From: Cordylochernes scorpioides | Lineage: Eukaryota; Arthropoda; Arachnida; Pseudoscorpiones; Chernetidae | NCBI GenBank assembly: GCA_030710605.1 | Contig: CP092882.1 | Coordinates: 21,338,446 to 21,402,445, forward strand | Reading direction: 5' to 3' | DNA length: 64,000 nt | Shown: piece by piece, positions 52,985 to 63,765 of the stretch | Layout: each line of letters opens with the position of its first letter | Numbering within the stretch: the first letter of the stretch is position 1 | Translations under genes and position numbers: made by a program | Notes under the pieces: model-generated | What the model was told of the DNA's origin: nothing | Seen by the model: the letters and a program-made list of their open reading frames with translations, nothing else | Databases searched by the model: none

Positions 52985-53690
52985 ATCTATATATATAAAA
53001 ATGAATGTATGTGTGTGTGTGTGTCTGTCTGTCTGTCCTTTATGCCTGACCAAACCACTCATTGGAACGCCATGAAACTTTGGGAATTTATTTAGTATAG
53101 TACTGGGAAGGTTTCTAGCAAATAAAATATTTGAAATAACTTTTCACTTTAAAATAATCAAGATAAATATTCTAATTTATCTGTTATAATTCAACAATCT
53201 GCTCTAAATATTATCATGATGATACCATGATTTTGTAATGTAGAAAATTAGGAAAGACAAAATTCAGGATGACACGGCAATTTATTTGAGACAAGAATAA
53301 TGATACAATTTCAAGGCAAGATACTATTCCTTTAACTTCCACTTACCGAGGGAACCAATTAATATTGATTTTATTCAACTTATCGAGTATTTTTCAAGGG
53401 ACCGGGAAAAGATGTTCACTTTATTGAGAGATTCGTTAGACAAACCTTTACTCGGGTAAAACCCGGGCGAAGCCGGGTACGTCCATACAAGAATAATGAT
53501 ACAATTCCTAGGCAAGATACTATTCCTTTAACTTCCAATTACCGAGGGAACCAATTAATATTGATTTTATTCAACTTATCGAGTATTTTTCAAGGGACCG
53601 GGAAAAATGTTCACTTTATCGAGAGATTCGTTATACAAACCTTTACTCGGGTAAAACCCGGGCGAAGCCGGGTACGTCCGCTAGTATATT
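52985..53690 (+). mobile_element. Helentron-like nonautonomous element
   Basis: It starts ATATATATAAAAATGAATGT, then TGTGTGTGTCTGTCTGTC, ACCACTCATTGGAACGCC. It runs to two tandem end modules (53360-53485 and 53510-53690), each ending TAAAACCCGGGCGAAGCCGG, GTACGTCC, and the last closing with GCTAGT. It is 90% or more similar by eye to 43150-43856. Confidence 0.65.
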
Positions 53691-53955
53691 ATAAATTTTA
53701 ATGCATTCAGCAAATGCATCTAAACAAAGCAGCAAATAGGAATTAAACGAATAATCTCCAACATCAGTTTTTGGAAATTCAGATAAGCGTTAACCATGGT
53801 TTCTGGCTATGGCACTCATTAGGAGGACTTGCGATGTCGTGACATGGGGGGTTCTGATACATTTATGAAATGTATTTAGTAAAGGGAAGAGAGAGAGGTG
53901 CCTTCTTTTAACATCAATAACATCTTCCCTCCGCACCTTTACAATGTTATATATA

Positions 53956-54435
53956 TGTTGTAATATATTTCAATATATACTTAATATCTCCATATGTAAT
54001 AGAGTTATATTGTAACAACCAGAACTGTAGACAATTCAACTCTCCACTTTGGCCATCATGTGATATAAAAGGAAATAATAAAATTAAATTGAGTGACAGC
54101 CTGCGCCAGACAGGAGAAAGGTCTCCGATTACACCGTTGGTCCGAAAAACATAGTCGGATTACCACCTGTCTCTCCCTGACACTAGAATAGATCAGCCCC
54201 CTCTACAGACATGCCTTGACCATCGTCGGCGTCTCCCTCTCTCTCTGGTGATATCCAACATGCCTCGTCCTTTCGTGAAATCCTATTCACGCCTGAACCC
54301 ACTCTGATCATGTGGCCACCACGACTGCATCTAACCAACATACCACACTCCACTACAACACAACATTTAGCCGACACGATACACTCTTCATTTCGACAGG
54401 AACGTTTGCATCACAGCAGAAAGTCGACAGGATCA
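53956..54435 (+). repeat. Noncoding module R-A, copy 3
   Basis: TGTTGTAATATATTTCAATA at the start, AATAAAATTAAATTGAGTGA in the middle, then CCTGCGCCAGACAGGAG, TATTCACGCCTGAACCCAC and a GTCGACAGGATC end. It is longer than copies 1 and 2 because of an extra segment near 54020. Confidence 0.65.
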
Positions 54436-54455
54436 TTTTTGGTCGCAGTGGTATA

Positions 54456-54509
54456 GCCTACTCCACGCTGACGAGCGCCAACAGCGCGAAACGCGTTCGT
54501 GGATGGCTT
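54456..54509 (+). ncRNA. Hammerhead ribozyme c, core intact
   Basis: Core CTGACGA at 54469-54475 and GAAA at 54489-54492. Stem II is GCGC/GCGC with loop CAACA, stem III two pairs, cleavage after T54498 (GTT). Stem I inner CCACG/CGTGG, outer AGCC/GGCT (54456-54459 with 54506-54509), and internal loop TACT opposite AT instead of TTC opposite T. It is in sense with the inferred host intron. Confidence 0.8.
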
Positions 54510-54699
54510 TTCTTGATTTATCAAGAAATTGGGTTGGTCAAATATCAGGGAACAGGCTAAATTAATATTTAGTTGATTTCTGTTCCACCAGATGGCACTC
54601 TGCCTTCTGTAAAGCACATGTGCTCCTGGTCAGGATATACTTTATTTTTAATATATATATATATATTCGATATGTATAACATATATATTATATAGCGCA

Positions 54700-55090
54700 T
54701 CAAATATATGTGATATCATATAGTATCACAGACTCTATTAATATGATTTATTAGCACGCCATTTTTTTATAAGAAATTCGTTCTATTTTTGATGCGTATG
54801 ATTCTTTTTGATATAAAACAATTTTATACTGCCCTCTAATTGTAATGATAAAATAATGGGAGGGCATGACTCATCAGTGGTGAATCCTCCCAGCGGTTTC
54901 GCCAGTTTAATCTATCATACCGCTGTAATATTGAATTTTGCTGCTTTCCTTTTATACTGGTACTGATTCTAAAATAAACCTTTGGAAAAGGTATTTTGAA
55001 TCAACTATGGACATAAGTTTGAGGACAGTAGAAATAAATATGTCTATGAATATATATTAGGTTTCGAGCAATGCTCTTTCGCAAATTGTA
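54700..55090. mobile_element. Decayed MITE, family C
   Basis: ATGCGTATGATTC near the left end, then GGGAGGGCATGACTCATCAG, CCTCCCAGCGGTTTCGCC and GCTCTTTCGCAAAT at the right. Related pieces lie at 56037-56620, 57120-57540 (inverted), 59860-59950, 60740-60800 and 61560-61800. Confidence 0.5.
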
Positions 55091-55589
55091 ATTATTCTTT
55101 TTAAAATACAATCATATCAGTAAGAGAAGTAAAAAAATTGGTTTATCTCAAAAAGAATGATAGGCATCAAAAATAGTATAACTTTCTTATTGCTCTCTAT
55201 TATTATTTTTCGACAAGCTATTAGCGCTTAGAATTATCGAATGTTTTGATCGAAAGGAGATGATGAAATACAAACAACGTGTAGAGTTCTGCATTATTTT
55301 ACAATTTTTATATTTATACTACAGAGATTATATAATATGTAGAAGAGAGAGAAAGAGTTCTTAGAAATAAATAAACACTTCGGCCAGATAAGGTTTTATT
55401 TTCTTGAAATTAAATATTTTTTTGGCTGAAGTGTCGCTCATTTTTAAGAACAATGAATGCCGACCAGGTATCCCCAATCTTGAAGAGGTAAAAAAGAGTT
55501 ATTTTAAACGTTAAAATTCTAATTATCATTAAAACAGATGGGAGTTTAGATATGATATATCTCAGATGACCACATATCGAATCTTTACA

Positions 55590-55660
55590 TAGAAATCCAC
55601 TCGAGGCCGGAGTTTAAACGGAGCAGTCCAGGCGACCGCTCTCCATCCCACCGAGCTCAA
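55590..55660 (-). pseudogene. tRNA-like SINE head, decayed
   Basis: The minus strand reads GAGCTCGGTGGGATGGAGAG, CGGTCGCCTGG, then CGTTTAAACTCCGGCC. A D arm and a degenerate box B are visible, but no cloverleaf closes. Confidence 0.35.
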
Positions 55661-55914
55661 GTAAATCCTCCCACTTGATCCACCCCATAAATATCCCCGT
55701 TATTTGATCTTCCCACTTTAAATAATTTCCCACTCACGGTGAACTCTCAACTTCTGTTGTTGTTTATTCATAAATCTTTCAAGTAGCGCGTGAGGATGTC
55801 TGTCTGCCTTCACCTAATAACTCTTTTATGAATATATTGATAGATATGATACTTGTCTCTACAGCATTGGACACTTTTTATTGAATATAAATTGCTTCAA
55901 TGACTCTCTATTCT

Positions 55915-56700
55915 TTCATAAGTCTAACCCCATCAGTGAGTGCAAGTAAATCAAACGGGCTATGGCTCATTTGTAAGTGCCAAAGTCGAACTGCCTCCGA
56001 CATATGTAAACGTATGATACACTTAGAGTAAATAAATGTAAACTATTTTTGACGTGTATGATTCTTTTTATAATTAAAACATTTTCCATTGTCCTCACTG
56101 CATTGATAAATTGATGGAAGGGCCATCAGTGGTGAAATCTCCGAGAAATTTCGCCTGTTTAATATACCATACCACTGTTTTGCTTTTATACCTGTATGAA
56201 AAGTGAAAGTTGTATAAGCTTATGATTTTGCTTTGTTTCAAAAATGAATCGATGTTGGTTCGATATGCTTGAATTGAATATTACACCTTACTCCTATATA
56301 CTTTATTGCTTAAAAAGGAGCACAAAAAAAATAAAAAATAAACTATAATTACAAAATGATTCGATAACTAACAAAGAAAAAATAATAATGCTGATGATAA
56401 TAAAAAATTGAATATGTCTGCCAGAAAAATGCTTCTATGAATAAAAAAATAAGAATAATTACAAAATTAACATATAAACCTCAAACAATACCGATACTGA
56501 AGCTTATCTTTTGAAAATGATATTTTAAATGAACTCTGGGCATATGGTTTGAAGAGAGACAATAGAAATACATGTAATTATATATTAATAACATGCTTCA
56601 ACCATTGCTCTTCCGCAAATAGCAAGTAAAAGCAGTCGCCTGCACAACATTATCATGGCCTGTATTCCACGTGTACTAGAGGGATATTAATAGAATACTC
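55915..56700 (+). mobile_element. SINE family A, interrupted by a family C MITE
   Basis: Body pieces at 55925-56035 (CCAGTGAGTGCAAG-like, CACTTAGAGTAAA) and 56625-56700 (AAAGCAGTCGCC, ATCATGGCCTGTATTCCACG) are consecutive in intact copies. The sequence between them (56037-56620) is a family C MITE. Nested insertion. Confidence 0.6.
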
Positions 56701-57119
56701 GTTGAGTGGTTCTCTGACATATTGGGGTTAGTGAAAACGTACCACATTGAGTTAACCTGTATTACATCTACCGAAATAACAAATGTTATCTTCACTCTCA
56801 GGTCTATAACGCCGACAGTACTATGACTACTTTGGCTTTGATATGGATAAATGTGAAGAAGTGTGGGTGTGAAAATTATATCTGAAATATACTATGTGTT
56901 TGTCAATGCCATGTTATTCCATCTCAAATTGTTATATTAGCTTTTTTTTATATAAAAACAACAGGAATTCGAAATTATCAAAATCCCATATCAATAAAAG
57001 TTATCAATATTCTTTTCTATTATCCTTAATTCTATTTTATATAGGTGTACTATATTTCTGTATATAGTTGCTACAACGGTTTTTAAAAGGCCAAAATACA
57101 TCATATATATGCAAGGAGA

Positions 57120-57540
57120 CATTATATGCAAATATATTTATCAATATCACGTAGCACCACCTATTGGCTCTATGAGCCAGGCACTTACATCATTTTATCA
57201 TTACAGTAAGGGGGCAGTAGAAAATTGTTTTTTTAAAGAGTCATTCGCGTCAAAAATAGTTTGAAATTCACATAACATATGGCGAGTAAATTCATCATGT
57301 TGATGTTCGGAATTGTTTACGGTAGAGCATTCATTGCTCGAGGAAAATATGTAATTCTACTGTCTTCCAAGCTTATGTCCATAGTTTGATTGAATATCTT
57401 AACCCAGATTCAACCTACAGTATATTTATACGCCGAACCACAAAAAACAATACTAGAGATCTAAAAATAGCGATATATATGGTGGACTGCACTGGCGAAA
57501 TGTGTAGGAAAGTTCAGCACTGATGAGCCAGGCCTTCCTA
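57120..57540 (-). mobile_element. Family C MITE, inverted copy
   Basis: GTCAAAAATAGTTTGAAATT, GCATTCATTGCTCGAGG and CACTGATGAGCCAGGCCTTC are the inverted counterparts of 54700-55090 and 56037-56620. Confidence 0.45.
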
Positions 57541-58258
57541 ATCTATATATATATATAAAAATGAATGTCTGTCTGTCTGTGTGTGTGTGTGTGTCCTCTA
57601 TGGATTCAAAAACCATACATCCAATCGCCGTGAAAATTTGGGATATTATTAGGCATATCCCCGGAAAGGTTTACGAAAAATAATATCTTGAATATCTTTA
57701 ATATCCTTAGAGTTATTTGCAGATATGTAGCTTTAACTCGCAAGCAGCACCACCATTGAGACGGAGATAGGCTTAGGTTTGCTGGTCCTGATGACCTTGG
57801 GTCTGCCCCACCCCGTGAGAGAATGGATTCGCCCGGCCGCCGGCCGACAGTCCAAGTACCCACCGACCAATCAGGGCAGAGTTGGTGACACAGCTATGCC
57901 AAGTAGACAAGAAAAAAAGCCTCGCGGGAGCTTGCCCAAGATGACCTCCGGGAACTTGGTCCATCTTCCATAAACGACCATGAATTTATTCAACCTTATC
58001 GAGTATTTTTCAAGGGACCGGGAAAAAATGTTCACTAGATAAACGATGATTTTGTAATGTAGAAAATTAGGAAAGACAAAATTCAGAATGACACGGCACA
58101 CAGGGACCGGGAATAAATGATCACTTTATCAGTTTCAAATTATCAAAATATATCTATTTCTTTTTATAAGTTTATAGAGAATTGTTTTAACAAATGTTCG
58201 TTAGACAGACCTTTACTCGGGTACCGATTAATATTGATTTTATTCAACTTATCGAGTA

Positions 58259-59033
58259 CAACAACAACAACAAAAGCCTTTATTGAGGACCTCTCGTCCT
58301 ATATAGGATTCGCCAATTTACAGAGTAATTGAAGAGAAGAGAACTAAGAATACAGAGAGAAACCTATAAGTAGTAGGTATAGTGTAGTATTTTCTACACT
58401 GTGACTATATACAACCGCAACAACAAGCCTTTTACTGGAATCAAAGACCCATACAGGATTCTTCATTCTAATCATGACAAGGATTATTTACATATAATTA
58501 TTTACATCAATTATATTATATATATAACTTCCTTTTCTCTTTAGCCGTTTTCCAAAATTTGAACAACGCAAACGCTCCCGCTCTGTTTCTCACCACCTCA
58601 TTCAACAGGAGCTCCAAAGAGAGTCCATCAAGGCCTATTTCACTGAGGAGCACTTCTCGTTCGTCTTTCAGCCCCATACATGAGAGTATATGGTGATGTA
58701 GCCCCGGCTCCATTCTTGTCCCGCAAATCTCGCATGTCCATCCGTCTGTTTTAAATATTTTGGGGCGATCATCAGTAAAGAGCACCGAGAGGATTCTCAG
58801 TCCGGCAATACACCGTTTGACCCGGAGCGGGAAATCGCTGGACAGATAGTGTTCCGGTAACGGAGTTGAGCAGATGTTTTTATAGTGTGGGTATAGTCTT
58901 GAATTTGTTATTCTTGTGTGATCCTTTTGCAGAGATTGATCTATTGCAGTCCTGATTATGTGGGGAATTTCTCTTTGTAATGTTCTATAGTCTGTGCAGA
59001 AATTCAACCATTGAAATCCGGTGGTGTTTAAAA
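58259..59033 (-). mobile_element. 5'-truncated LINE with (TTG)n tail
   Basis: It is flanked by a 15-bp target duplication, TCAACTTATCGAGTA at 58244-58258 and 59034-59048. On the minus strand the 3' end is AATAAAGGCTTTTGTTGTTG. A similar tail block (CAGTAAAAGGCTTGTTGTTG) lies about 150 bases upstream, so the 3' end looks duplicated. The insertion is inside a Helentron end module. Confidence 0.8.
58516..59033 (-). pseudogene. C-terminal part of a LINE ORF2
   Basis: About 172 open codons end in KEKRKLYI. SSDFPLRVKRCIAGLRILSV is followed by CEICGTRMEPGLHHHILSC, a C-x-x-C...H...C knuckle typical of the region after reverse transcriptase in LINEs. Then a helical end with LLLNEVVRNRAGAFALFKFW. The 5' part is absent because of truncation on insertion. 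The frame is intact as far as it goes, suggesting a young copy. Confidence 0.65.
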
Positions 59034-59539
59034 TCAACTTATCGAGTATTTTTCAAGGGACCGGGAAAAATGTTTACTTTATCGAGAGATTCGTTAGACA
59101 AACCTTTACTCGGGTAAAACACGGGCGAAGCCGGGTACATCCGCTAGTATTTTATCATCGCAGCAAGGACAGCTAGAAAAATTTAGAGAATAAATTTTTT
59201 CATGCTTAGCAGTTTCATTTCGTTTGGTATACACATGTGGCAATAAAACTTCAGAAAAACAAATATCTAAAGTTTTGTTCTGCCGATGTACGAGGGTAAT
59301 GAAAATTTCGGTGTATTATTTCATTAAAAGAGCTTCAAAAATTAATATATTACATCAATGAGACTTCTCACTTAAAGTATTAACATTAACTTAGCGCCAT
59401 CTAACGTTGAAAATTACTTTTATTTTAAATTATATCTACCGTCCTGATCCGGGCTACGTTACTTTTATATTAAATTATATTTTAAATTATTTCAACAGCC
59501 CTTATTCTGCGATGATTAAAATTTGAAAGAGGGAGGGCA

Positions 59540-59890
59540 CGGCAATTTTGACAATTGAAACAAATTTTATTGACTTCTTGTCAATAATTTACATTAAAAA
59601 TTGAAATAAAACTAAAATATAGATGATCATGCGGGGGATGTGCCCCGGCGAGTGAGCCTTCTTTCCCAGGCGATGAGCGGGTCCTCTGCTCCTCCGTTTA
59701 GCCCAACCTGTACGAAGTACCGGTAGATGATGGATTTGGCCGACGCTAGGATGGCCAAGTCGTCATCTCCGAGGCTAGACCCGAAAATCCAGGTCCGCAA
59801 GTCAGGGGGTCGCCCGAGGACACTGAAGGCTTCGATGATGAGGGGCCTGATACGCCTGCAGCTCCAGTAAGGGAGGGCTTGGTTCATCAG
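59540..59890 (-). pseudogene. LINE-type C-terminal fragment
   Basis: An 86-codon frame (59627-59887) contains YWSCRRIRPLIIEAFSVLG, PPDLRTWIFGSSLGDDDLA and AKSIIYRYFVQVGLNGG, ending LIAWERRLTRRGTSPA. The A-K-x-x-I/W...R/G...W pattern resembles the zf-RVT tail of LINE polymerases. An AATAAAATTTG lies downstream on the minus strand. The family assignment is tentative. Confidence 0.4.
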
Positions 59891-60009
59891 TAGTGAACCC
59901 TCCCAGCGGTTTCGCCATTACAATCTCCAGATCGCTTCACTATTGTATAGGACTGAGTTCATATATACCCTGCCTGCACTTGCTATTGAATACAGACTTA
60001 TCACTAGTT

Positions 60010-60115
60010 ATGCAAATCTACGTTGTCCAGTAAGTGCCAGTAAATATACGGGATATCTTGTAAGTAGAAAAATACTGTTTCCACATGTGATGTAATACCG
60101 TATAGTATCTCACTA
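60010..60115 (+). repeat. SINE family A fragment
   Basis: CCAGTAAGTGCCAGTAAATA and CACATGTGATGTAATAC correspond to the middle of the SINE body. It ends just before the splice acceptor of the next exon. Confidence 0.45.
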
Positions 60116-60151
60116 TAGACGTGCCGGTCTCAATCCAGCGGTGTGTTCCAG

Positions 60152-60219
60152 CTGGAGAGTGTCTTCAAGGCCACACCGCTCGGTCCCCATCTGACAGCCA
60201 TCTACGTCGACAACTTCTG
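60152..60219 (+). CDS. Exon with the second half of the SEA domain
   Basis: This is a 68-bp exon between GTGTGTTCCAG and CTG|GTGAGT. It starts in phase 0, exactly as the exon at 2326-3110 ends, and gives LESVFKATPLGPHL, then TAIYVDNF. That continues the SEA pattern (a Leu-x-x-x-F/Y helix followed by a V-x-x-F strand) left unfinished at LLQTT. It ends with TG, leaving a phase 2 intron; the following SEA turn (usually G-S-V) must be in a later exon. Base composition is GC-rich like the first exon. An alternative acceptor (CTATAG at 60118) would also be in frame but would add residues that do not fit SEA spacing. Confidence 0.65.
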
Positions 60220-60261
60220 GTGAGTCATACTACCTCCCTGATATATATATATCATTGTACA

Positions 60262-60310
60262 TAGTTCCAAATAACTTTATTAGGTGCCGCTCTAAAAGAG
60301 CAACCTAGAT
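60262..60310 (-). repeat. Short dispersed repeat
   Basis: AATAACTTTATTAGGTGCCG, then AGAGCAACCTAG, is the inverse of 1895-1945 (CTAGGTTGCTC, GGTACCTAATAAAGTTATT). The two copies lie outside opposite ends of the inferred intron. Confidence 0.6.
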
Positions 60311-60696
60311 CATCATATTTACAATATACTGTGGGGGATGTACAGGGGTTCATTGTCAATTAAAATTTATATTGATGTCGTTGGGTCCGGATTCTCATTG
60401 TATATATATTCATATAACATACATACTGTTGTGTTCTCTACCTAACAAAATAAGCACTTGACGAACACTATAAGGTATAAACTATTTATTACTATAAAAA
60501 AGATACTTTCACTCTCCTCTTACACTCTATATACATTCAATCATTTTTACATATTTAATTTTCTATCAGAAAATTAATAAATATTTACATATATGCTGCA
60601 TTTTTTCTTTAAGAATAAAATTTGCATATGGAATCATTACACATACCATCATTAATATAAATCAATAACCCGCAATGTATATATAAGTATTCTGGC

Positions 60697-60868
60697 ATTT
60701 AAGAACAAATGTTACTTTTACACACAAAACAAAAACTTCTACTGTTCTTACTGCGATGAAAAGTATTGGGAGGGCTTGTCTCATCAGTGGTGTATAATAT
60801 ATTTCACATCGCAGTAAGGATAGTAGAAGTGTATTTTGTGAGTGTGAAAGAAACATTCGTGCTTAAAT
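60697..60868. repeat. Inverted repeat, about 62-bp arms
   Basis: ATTTAAGAACAAATGTTAC and CTTACTGCGATG on the left pair with CATCGCAGTAAGG and AACATTCGTGCTTAAAT on the right. A family C piece (GGGAGGGCTTGTCTCATCAG) lies in the centre. Confidence 0.65.
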
Positions 60869-61079
60869 TTTTTAATTTGCATATATAGATGGCGCGTTAT
60901 TGCTTTATATCAATGAAGATATATATGTTATATGGATATGCTCGATGATATTTTAGATGATATGTTCGATTATATTATATATTTTATATAAAAATATTAT
61001 TTTATTTTTAAAATTATATTTCATACTATTCTGTTAAGTATGCCACCAGATGTCGCGACTTCCCTTTATATAGCCTATT

Positions 61080-62630
61080 GTTGTTGTTTCCCGTTGGCCG
61101 GCTCAAATCTTTTGTCCATATGTAAATAAGTCTTTTGTTTCCTTTATCCTATTCGCTTATAAACAAGTAATACTTCATCAAATTATATATTTATGTTCCA
61201 TTAGCTTAATTAAAGCTATTTCTGATCTAAACGGTTTTTATTTATATTTTCAAGATTTTCCACGACTACATACCAATACCATTTAGTACCATTGTACTCA
61301 ATAGAGAACCAGCAAATACCATAATATTATTCATCTATCAATAAAATGATCAATATTTCTATATGAAATATCCTAAAATCAAAAGAAAATCTCCTTTTGT
61401 ACTATATATATATATATTCACATATTACTGCATACATCATCTCTAATACCCTTCTCAAATTGGAAGCATTTTGGCTCTATACGAAATTTGAATTTCGATG
61501 TGCTATATGCGCTCGTCTTCAAACATAGCGTACCATCTGTATTTAGTAAATAAACCCATTTTCAAATAAAACATACCTCCTGATGTTCTTATTGCGATAA
61601 AAAATATTGGGAGGGTCTGGCTTATTAGTGAACCCTTCTAGAAGTTTCACCAGTTTAATCTACCATACCGCTTTTTAGAGTTCTACTATTGTATTAGTAT
61701 TTTAGATTCTGCTTATAGACCCGACACTGTAGAGGGAATCTTGGCTATTAAACAATAATATTGTATTCCTTAGAAGGTCTGTCTTGATAGAGAGAAGCGT
61801 TCTACCCATCGAAATATCAAAGTATGACAAGAATGATGCTAAAATATGATGCATAATCAATATACGAAATATTTAAATGAAAATTATTTTTGAAAGATAA
61901 TACTAGAAAACATTATTATTGAGAGATAATCAATTAGTTACAAAGTTTAGGTGGCAAAACTAGCACATTTGATGTTTTTGTGGGAAAATCATTTATATAA
62001 AAGTAATAATTATAAAGAAAATTAAATTATATACACAAGAACAAATTATGAAAAAGCAATTAATAATTTTGTGTAAAATATCAAGAATTAATGGTAAAAT
62101 AAGCAATGATCATTTAAAAAAGAATCAAGATGAATTGATAGAGAAAAATATATTTAAAATTAACATAACCACCATATATTCAGAGAGAGAGATCAACAGC
62201 TGACGTTTGAATGCCATTTTTAACCAATAAAAGATTTTTTTTTTTTTTGCAAAATTTGTTTTTACTTACGACGTTGTTATAATTGGTCCCTCTTACCTAC
62301 GAATGCAACTGTTGACGCGGCCAATATACGGAGGACTCTCCGGCTCGATATTGTAAGACAAATGAGCCATTGTCACGACACCGGCCTGTCAATAGATAAT
62401 TGTCCACTCGGCCTCTATTTAGAGAACGTGCGACCCTTTCTTGGGGAGAAACCTGAGCTCTTTAAAGATAATCCTATTATATTACATATACATAAAGTCG
62501 TTAGAAATAGATTAAAATATAATAAGGTATAAGGATCTTGAAGATAAGGTTACCTGACGGATATTTATAGTTATTTAAAATAAAAGATACATCGGTCTAA
62601 TATTTATTTGCTTCTTTTTCTAAAAAAAGA
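61080..62630. other. AT-rich stretch
   Basis: A family C MITE remnant lies at about 61560-61800. A GC-richer patch at 62280-62450 has no recognisable coding pattern. Confidence 0.4.
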
Positions 62631-62633
62631 CTA

Positions 62634-62945
62634 TCTGGGGTCAGTGGATGGTTGGCATAAACCGTCTATTTCCGATATTCACGACCTGGGATCAAATCCC
62701 GCTTCTGGAACTTTTTCCTGAATAAAAAATTGCTCCAATTACCCCCGATTCTTACAGAAGTCCAATCCCGCCAGTAAGTGTAAAGAACCAAACAGGGCTA
62801 TGGCACATCTCTAAGTACAAAAATCGAACATGTTTTATACATGTGCAGACATATGGTACACTTACAGGAAAAGCAGCTGCCAACTACTACCCACCATGAT
62901 TATCATGGGTTTTACGACGTGTACTAGAGATAAAAATGTTGGTAG
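62634..62945 (+). mobile_element. tRNA-derived SINE, family A, copy 3
   Basis: Head GGGGTCAGTGGATGGTTGGC, box B GGGATCAAATCCCGC (altered), body TTACCCCCGATTCTTACAG, ACATGTGCAGACATATGG, end ATCATGGGTTTTACGACGTG. Diverged but full length. Confidence 0.65.
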
Positions 62946-63412
62946 CTGAGACTTCCCTATTCTACCATCAAGCAGAGTAATCACCAACACCTCCAAGAAA
63001 TTAACACTTTTAATTTACTTTCATAACTAACTAATTTACATCATTTCAATAACCAAATATATACATGCAAAGTAGTCCGGTCATCTGGTCAAAAATATAA
63101 AAAATATAAATCTATGAAAAACAACTTTTAAAAAAGCTAACAAAAAATATAACCTATCTTGGGCTGAAGCGTTTCTTATTGTAAAAAACGCTGAAGATGT
63201 CCCATGGTAGAACCTTAGATCAAAAGATTGGCATCTAAATTTTGTATTAGTAAAGTCGAAATCTTTTCTATGCATGTTATATTTTTTAATCCATTGTTTA
63301 GCCTCTTTTGTTCTTATCGTAGAGACATACAATCAGTGGTATGATGGTGGACAAGTGCTAGTTGAATTAATGGATCAGATTTCTCTAATACCAGTGGAGA
63401 TCAATTTTATAC

Positions 63413-63548
63413 ACGTGTGAACATTTGTATTAGTTTCGTAGGGAGAGCGACCGCTTTTATGTTTTGCATTAAAGGTGAGAAAAAAAGAGAAACGTGTGAA
63501 CATCTGTATTAGTTTTGTTGAGAGAATGGTCGCTATTTATATTTTGAA
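63413..63548 (+). repeat. Tandem duplication of about 78 bp
   Basis: CGTGTGAACAT(T/C)TGTATTAG, then GAGAG(C/A)(G/A), recurs at 63413 and 63491. Confidence 0.6.
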
Positions 63549-63654
63549 GAATAGTTGGTAATGTGTAAAAAGGATTAATTCTATACATCCAATTCAAGCT
63601 AAAGATCAAGTAGATGGTAAATAACCTTCGTGGATTTTTCCTTCTTGTACATGT

Positions 63655-63765
63655 CCAAGCTTTCTTCTGGCATATGCACCAACTTTCTTTGGTATATGAA
63701 CTAACTTTCCTCTGGTATATACACCAACTTTCTTCTCGAATATGCACCAACTTTCTTTAAAGCTA
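63655..63765 (+). repeat. Minisatellite, 24-26-bp units
   Basis: Four diverged units of the type CTTTCTTCTGGCATATGCAC, then CAA, lie in a row. The open frame across them is a by-product of the repeat. Confidence 0.65.

Larger units (their letters stand above)
53896..54655 (+). mobile_element. Hammerhead retroelement: tail, module R-A, ribozyme unit c
   Basis: This has the clearest internal order: a tail remnant (GTGCCTTCTTTTAACATCAA, 53911), R-A (53956-54435), then the linker ATTTTTGGTCGCAGTGGT, ribozyme c, body and tail to TTTATTTTTAATAT. With unit a (ribozyme unit followed by R-A) it suggests a full element of unit - R-A - unit, with LTR-like direct repeats that carry the ribozyme. Confidence 0.6.
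57541..59147 (+). mobile_element. Helentron-like element with LINE insertion
   Basis: It starts ATCTATATATATATATAAAA and TGAATGTCTGTCTGTCTGTG, and ends GGGCGAAGCCGGGTACATCC, GCTAGT. A GC-rich part (57770-57970) resembles the LTR interior of the BEL element (GGCCGCCGGCCGACAG, CAAGTACCCACCGACCAAT). End-module fragments are shuffled at 57985-58260. A LINE copy lies at 58259-59033. Confidence 0.6.
3111..60151 (+). other. Inferred 57-kb intron of the SEA-domain gene
   Basis: This is inferred from matching phase and matching domain halves in the exons at 2326-3110 and 60152-60219. It starts with GTGAGT and ends with GTGTGTTCCAG. No other convincing host exon is seen between them. All elements annotated between these points would be intronic, and those on the + strand would be transcribed in sense. 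Confidence 0.6.

Noticed and set aside
53956-54435. Module R-A as a solo LTR
   Set aside because: It has an AATAAA and a TG start but no TG...CA pair or target duplication, and it lies between ribozyme units, so an internal region fits better.
60346-60405. Possible third SEA exon beginning GGTTCATTGTC after GTACAG
   Set aside because: In phase it reads GSLSIKIYIDV, which loosely suits the SEA turn and strand. However, the acceptor lacks a pyrimidine tract, a repeat lies just upstream, and no strong donor follows. Too weak to annotate.
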